Part shown: one piece after another, positions 7,376 through 9,715 of the stretch
How the letters are laid out: the number at the start of each line of letters is the position of its first letter
How positions within the stretch are numbered: position 1 is the first letter of the stretch
Source: Planctomycetaceae bacterium UBA969
GTDB lineage: Bacteria; Planctomycetota; Planctomycetia; Gemmatales; Gemmataceae
DNA: 9,715 nucleotides
Assembly (NCBI GenBank): GCA_002303765.1
Contig: DBCB01000325.1
Span: 1-9,715 of the forward strand
Direction of reading: 5' to 3'
Translations under genes and position numbers: made by a program
The notes under the pieces: generated by a model
Database searches by the model: none
What the model saw: only the letters and a program-made list of their open reading frames with translations
Told to the model about the DNA's origin: nothing

Positions 7376-8231
7376 TTATTACTCCAGAATTAGTTTTGTT
7401 TTGGGCGATTGATTTAAGATTACTAAACACCTTATTTCGAACCTTGGCAAATTCCTGTAGATAGCACAAGGAGTTCGTTTTTAAGTATTGGCCCTTGAGT
7501 GCATCGCAAGTAAGCAAATCACCGAGGAAGTTGGAAACATTATGAAGGTCAAACGGGGCCTTCCTAACATCCAATATATGAAAAGCAGAAAGATTTTGAA
7601 ATTTCAAAACCAACGATACTAGTCGTTCCAACAAAAAAACTTTCATATGAAAGATATCATTTTTTTCCCTGTATTCAGTGAAATTGGTAAACAGTCTTCC
7701 CAGATCACTTTCTTTGTTTTCAACGATTTGGAATAATTGCTCAGCATATTCCAGCCATATTTTCCAGAACTCGTATTTCGCTACGAAGTAATTACAGTAG
7801 ATGCAGGTTGAAACATCTGAAACAAAATTGCTCACATCGTAATCGATTCCAATTTGACGCAAAAAGGCGTTGGTCAAATTCTTAATGCCTGGGTGGTAGC
7901 TTTCTCCTTGCTCAAAACTGTTTAAATAGAGCGCCATTTGATCAAAATAGGGTGATATACTATAAAAATCGTGTTTTCTGCTGGCGATGGTATCAAGCAC
8001 AACCTCGGAGGAGCACCAGGTTTTTTCATAAAACTTGGAGGAAAGAAAACCGATGTAATCGTTGGAGTTAAAATTCTGGTTCAACAAGACATTTCTTATG
8101 GGCCAATATTCCGCCCAATCTGGGCGCAAATTTTCGGTGTTATCCAAAGGAATGAATCCCTTGTCTAACTTCGATTTTGTCAAATCATCATAAAAAATTT
8201 GATATATGAAGATTCTTGGGCTGTCCGCCAT
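7365..8231 (-). CDS. Unnamed 288-aa protein, possibly a glycan-cluster protein
   Basis: I cannot name this protein with certainty. Residues 6-15 (RIFIYQIFYD) look like a first beta strand. They are followed by GFIPLDN (25-31), RPDWAEYWPIRN (36-47) and YIGFLSSKFYEKT (59-71). A later segment, CIYCNYFVAKYEFWKIWL (143-160), recalls the pattern near the active site of some glycosyltransferase-like proteins. From memory, similar sequences are annotated as hypothetical proteins beside glycosyltransferases and methyltransferases. There is no signal peptide and no clear membrane segment. Translation from the ATG at 8231 has only a weak GGGA ribosome site. The gene is AT-rich and is the first of the two-gene unit, overlapping the methyltransferase start by 11 bases. 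A role in making or modifying a surface sugar is an inference. An alternative is a helper protein with no catalytic activity. Confidence 0.75.
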   Translation of the reverse strand: MADSPRIFIYQIFYDDLTKSKLDKGFIPLDNTENLRPDWAEYWPIRNVLLNQNFNSNDYIGFLSSKFYEKTWCSSEVVLDTIASRKHDFYSISPYFDQMALYLNSFEQGESYHPGIKNLTNAFLRQIGIDYDVSNFVSDVSTCIYCNYFVAKYEFWKIWLEYAEQLFQIVENKESDLGRLFTNFTEYREKNDIFHMKVFLLERLVSLVLKFQNLSAFHILDVRKAPFDLHNVSNFLGDLLTCDALKGQYLKTNSLCYLQEFAKVRNKVFSNLKSIAQNKTNSGVINAP

Positions 8232-8282
8232 CGATAAATTCCCAAAGCCCTGACTGAGTTCTCAATAAGATTAACTAAGATC

Positions 8283-8312
8283 AATATATAGTTTTGTTGG
8301 CATTCTTAACAA
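8283..8312 (-). promoter_or_regulatory. Candidate promoter of the two-gene inserted unit
   Basis: Read on the - strand, TTGTTA (8312-8307) and TATATT (8288-8283) are separated by 18 bases, matching the sigma-70 consensus at 4/6 and 5/6 positions. Transcription would start about 45 bases before the ATG at 8231. The -35 box lies inside a 13-base palindrome, TTAACAATGTTAA (8306-8318). The surrounding DNA is about 25% GC, so chance matches are common. Confidence 0.35.
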
Positions 8313-8357
8313 TGTTAATTGGTTAGTATGAGGATTTATTTATTTGTTATAGTAGTA

Positions 8358-8459
8358 ATGAGTATTTGTGTAAATACACTGTGGGTGGTAGGCAATGATC
8401 ATCGACTTGCGGATGATGAATCGCTTGCGAAAATGCTCGAAGCAATTGCAGCACGCTAA
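8358..8459 (+). pseudogene. Orphan 3' fragment of the alpha/beta hydrolase gene
   Basis: The frame from 8377 to the TAA at 8457-8459 encodes the last part of the hydrolase, beginning LWVVGNDHRLADDE and ending EAIAAR, and keeps the catalytic-His motif. Compared with the intact gene it has three silent changes (codons for V130, H134, L146) and three replacements (K147E, E150A, T151A). Nothing matching the first 125 residues, including the nucleophile elbow, lies upstream. By chance an ATG at 8358 is in frame and would give a 33-residue peptide starting MSICVNTLW, but there is no ribosome binding site, and such a peptide would lack Ser61 and Asp105. It is best read as a remnant left by insertion or by deletion of a tandem paralog. 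Confidence 0.85.
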
Positions 8460-8470
8460 GGCTTTTCTTG
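8377..8470 (+). repeat. 94-bp direct repeat, right copy
   Basis: This is the right-hand copy of the repeat at 6542-6635, 1835 bases downstream and 87/94 identical. It includes the TAA stop and the first 11 bases after it. Homology beginning inside a codon series and extending past the stop shows a DNA-level duplication rather than protein convergence. Confidence 0.93.
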
Positions 8471-8600
8471 GTGCGATTACAGTTGCTGAAGTTTCCTATT
8501 AAATTAAAAATCTTTCTGCGTTGAATGCAACTGGTGTTTAAATCAATCAAGCCCACTCCTAAGGAATGGGCTTGAAAGGGAACACTAAGATTATCCGTTG
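8471..8600. other. Non-coding spacer after the orphan fragment
   Basis: I see no gene in these 130 bases. They separate the orphan hydrolase end from the stop codon of the FG-GAP gene and contain one strong hairpin at 8548-8574. Confidence 0.6.
8548..8574 (-). terminator. Hairpin, likely terminator of the FG-GAP gene
   Basis: CAAGCCCA (8548-8555) and TGGGCTTG (8567-8574) pair perfectly. TCC/GGA (8557-8559 and 8563-8565) can extend the stem past one C-A mismatch, leaving a 3-base loop. It begins 26 bases beyond the stop of the - strand FG-GAP gene. On that strand it is followed by ATTGATTTAAA, a modest T-rich run. On the + strand no T run follows, so it fits the - strand gene better. It could also block readthrough from both sides. 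Confidence 0.55.
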
Positions 8601-9715
8601 TTAGCTAACAAACACGCCGCCAGTGTTGGTGGGGTCGCCGCTGTAGAAGGAGAATAAGAGATCTAAAGCAGGGAAGCTAAATCCTTTAACTTCGGGGCCG
8701 CCACCGGGGCCTGCGCCCGTGATCAGATCAAGAATTCCATCGCTGTTGCCATCACTTACGCCAACCCGTACTCCGCCTGAAAATTCCTCTGCATATGCCA
8801 TGAATTGTGCAAGCAGTGCGCCTGTGTAAGGATCCCAGACAGCGACAACGGGTGCTCCGCCCATGCCAGCGCCGGTAACAATTTCGATATTTCCATCATT
8901 GCCTATATCGCCTGCTGCCACGTAAACCCCACCTGTAAAGGAGATGGGGTAGGCGAACCACTGGCTGATGATGGAGTTGGTAGCCCCATCGAAAACTTTA
9001 ACATGGGGGCCACCGCTAGGCCCTGCACCGGTGACTAAATCTAAAATTCCATCTCCATTAAAGTCGATTGCCGCAACGCTGACACCGCCTGTGAAGGATT
9101 CGTCGTATGCGAAGAAAGCCCTAACAACATTAAGATTTGTGCCATCGAAGATGCGAACTTCGGGGCCACCACCAGCGCCTGCACCAGCAATGATATCTAA
9201 GATTCCATCCCCGTTGAAATCGCTCACTGCAACAAAAACACCGCCGGTAAAGGCTGGATCAAAAGCGAAGAATGACTCCATAACTGCGCCGGTTTCGGAA
9301 TCTAGAACAACGACTGCTGGCCCACCGCCAGGCCCTGCTGCTGCAATAATATCAGCCTTGCCATCGCCGTTGAAATCACCTGTTACTACGCGAAGTTCTC
9401 CACTAAACCCTGGGAAGGGAACCACAGTTCCAGTGGGTTGCCCTGTGACTGGATCGTAAAGTGTTACAGTGCTTGAACCGCCAGAAGAAGGGGCGGAGGT
9501 CCCCGTAATCAAAGGTAAAGGGGTAGGTGCGGGGACAATGGTGGCAACCTGAACGGTTGCGCCGCTGCTTACGCTATTAGTAGTAACCACGGCAGTCAGG
9601 CTGCCAGTGCTTGTTGGTTGTGTGGAGAAGGTTATTGTCAGCAGTGTGGAGGTAGCAGAATTGACGGTACCGATGGCCCCATTGTTGAATGTAGACTGAG
9701 CCAAGTTTTGTAGAC
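8601..9715 (-). CDS. FG-GAP/VCBS-type beta-propeller repeat protein, C-terminal part
   Basis: The reading frame is open to the right edge of the window, so at least 370 residues of the C-terminus are present and the N-terminus is missing. A TTG at 9704 could be read as a start but has no support. The visible part begins with a Ser/Thr-rich beta segment that looks like the end of an Ig-like or bacterial surface repeat, then a proline linker (PAPTPLPL). It continues with five FG-GAP-like repeats of 53, 52, 52, 52 and 52 residues (9401-8619). Each repeat has a calcium-type loop such as DFNGDGKAD, a GAGxGGGP turn and an F-x-GG end. Repeats 4 and 5 have altered loops, DIGNDGNIE and DGNSDGILD. The chain stops after GGVFVS, the first strand of a further repeat. 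Such proteins are usually large, exported and involved in surface binding or adhesion. The ligand is unknown. Confidence 0.88.
   Translation of the reverse strand, partial: LQNLAQSTFNNGAIGTVNSATSTLLTITFSTQPTSTGSLTAVVTTNSVSSGATVQVATIVPAPTPLPLITGTSAPSSGGSSTVTLYDPVTGQPTGTVVPFPGFSGELRVVTGDFNGDGKADIIAAAGPGGGPAVVVLDSETGAVMESFFAFDPAFTGGVFVAVSDFNGDGILDIIAGAGAGGGPEVRIFDGTNLNVVRAFFAYDESFTGGVSVAAIDFNGDGILDLVTGAGPSGGPHVKVFDGATNSIISQWFAYPISFTGGVYVAAGDIGNDGNIEIVTGAGMGGAPVVAVWDPYTGALLAQFMAYAEEFSGGVRVGVSDGNSDGILDLITGAGPGGGPEVKGFSFPALDLLFSFYSGDPTNTGGVFVS
8619..9401 (-). repeat. Five coding repeats of about 156 bp (FG-GAP units)
   Basis: The units lie at 9401-9243 (53 codons), 9242-9087, 9086-8931, 8930-8775 and 8774-8619 (52 codons each). 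At the protein level the core DxNxDGxxDxxxGAGxGGGP is recognisable throughout. At the DNA level the units are clearly diverged, so this is an old duplication with no sign of recent expansion. Confidence 0.85.

Larger units (their letters stand above)
6636..8376. other. Inserted two-gene segment between direct repeats
   Basis: This 1741-base segment separates the two copies of the hydrolase 3' end and carries two overlapping - strand genes. Parts of it are clearly AT-rich: 60-base lines counted by hand give about 25-42% GC in the distal gene and its upstream region, compared with about 45-57% in neighbouring genes. The methyltransferase part is closer to the neighbours at about 38-50%. I find no terminal inverted repeats, no transposase and no integrase. 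Acquisition by recombination or by mobilisation in trans is inferred. Confidence 0.7.

Noticed and set aside
6636..8376. Insertion sequence or transposon
   Set aside because: There is no transposase, and the two ends show no inverted repeats; the 94-bp flanking repeat is far too long and diverged for a normal target-site duplication.
8347..8556. 69-codon open frame on the - strand over the orphan fragment
   Set aside because: It is antisense to the repeat copy and resembles no known protein.
8968..9459. 163-codon open frame on the + strand
   Set aside because: It lies antisense inside the FG-GAP repeats; its low-complexity Pro/Ser/Thr composition is what the reverse reading of the repeated GDG/GGGP codons produces.
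9702..9704. TTG as the start codon of the FG-GAP protein
   Set aside because: The frame stays open to the window edge and the sequence there is mid-domain with no signal peptide, so the gene continues outside.
1..9715. CRISPR array, tRNA, rRNA or riboswitch
   Set aside because: No regularly spaced identical repeats with unique spacers, no cloverleaf-like sequence and no recognisable riboswitch core were found by reading.

Overview
The window looks like chromosomal DNA of a planctomycete, probably near the Gemmatales or Pirellulales. The main support is a cluster typical of that phylum: a secreted PSCyt1-like/DUF1549/DUF1553 protein, a DUF1501 protein with a Tat-type leader, and a secreted protein with two pre-peptidase C-terminal (PPC) domains. 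A large FG-GAP repeat protein at the right edge fits the same picture. No tRNA, rRNA, CRISPR array, transposase or integrase is visible.

Layout. Positions 1-189 are non-coding leader DNA with a short phased octamer repeat, a 7-bp inverted repeat and a good -10 hexamer. Positions 190-6624 hold four + strand genes with gaps of 23, 40 and 6 bases, probably one operon: DUF1549/DUF1553 (TTG start), DUF1501 (ATG), PPC protein (GTG) and a small alpha/beta serine hydrolase (ATG). The first three are predicted to be exported. The hydrolase has no leader and should be cytoplasmic.

Positions 6636-8376 are a partly AT-rich segment with two - strand genes that overlap by 11 bases. The upstream one is a 288-aa protein without a secure name, resembling proteins of surface-glycan clusters. 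The second is a 235-aa class I SAM-dependent methyltransferase. This segment is bracketed by a 94-bp direct repeat (6542-6635 and 8377-8470, 7 mismatches) that corresponds to the last 27 codons of the hydrolase plus 11 bases after its stop. The left copy is the end of the intact hydrolase. The right copy is an orphan fragment. This shows that the two-gene segment was inserted at, or recombined into, the 3' end of the hydrolase gene or of a former tandem copy. It is the most notable feature of the window.

Positions 8471-8600 are non-coding and contain a strong hairpin. From 8601 to the right edge runs the C-terminal part of a - strand FG-GAP/beta-propeller protein with five repeats of 52-53 residues; its N-terminus lies outside the window.

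No wholly new system can be proved from the sequence alone. The repeat-bounded two-gene module is the best candidate for something undescribed.
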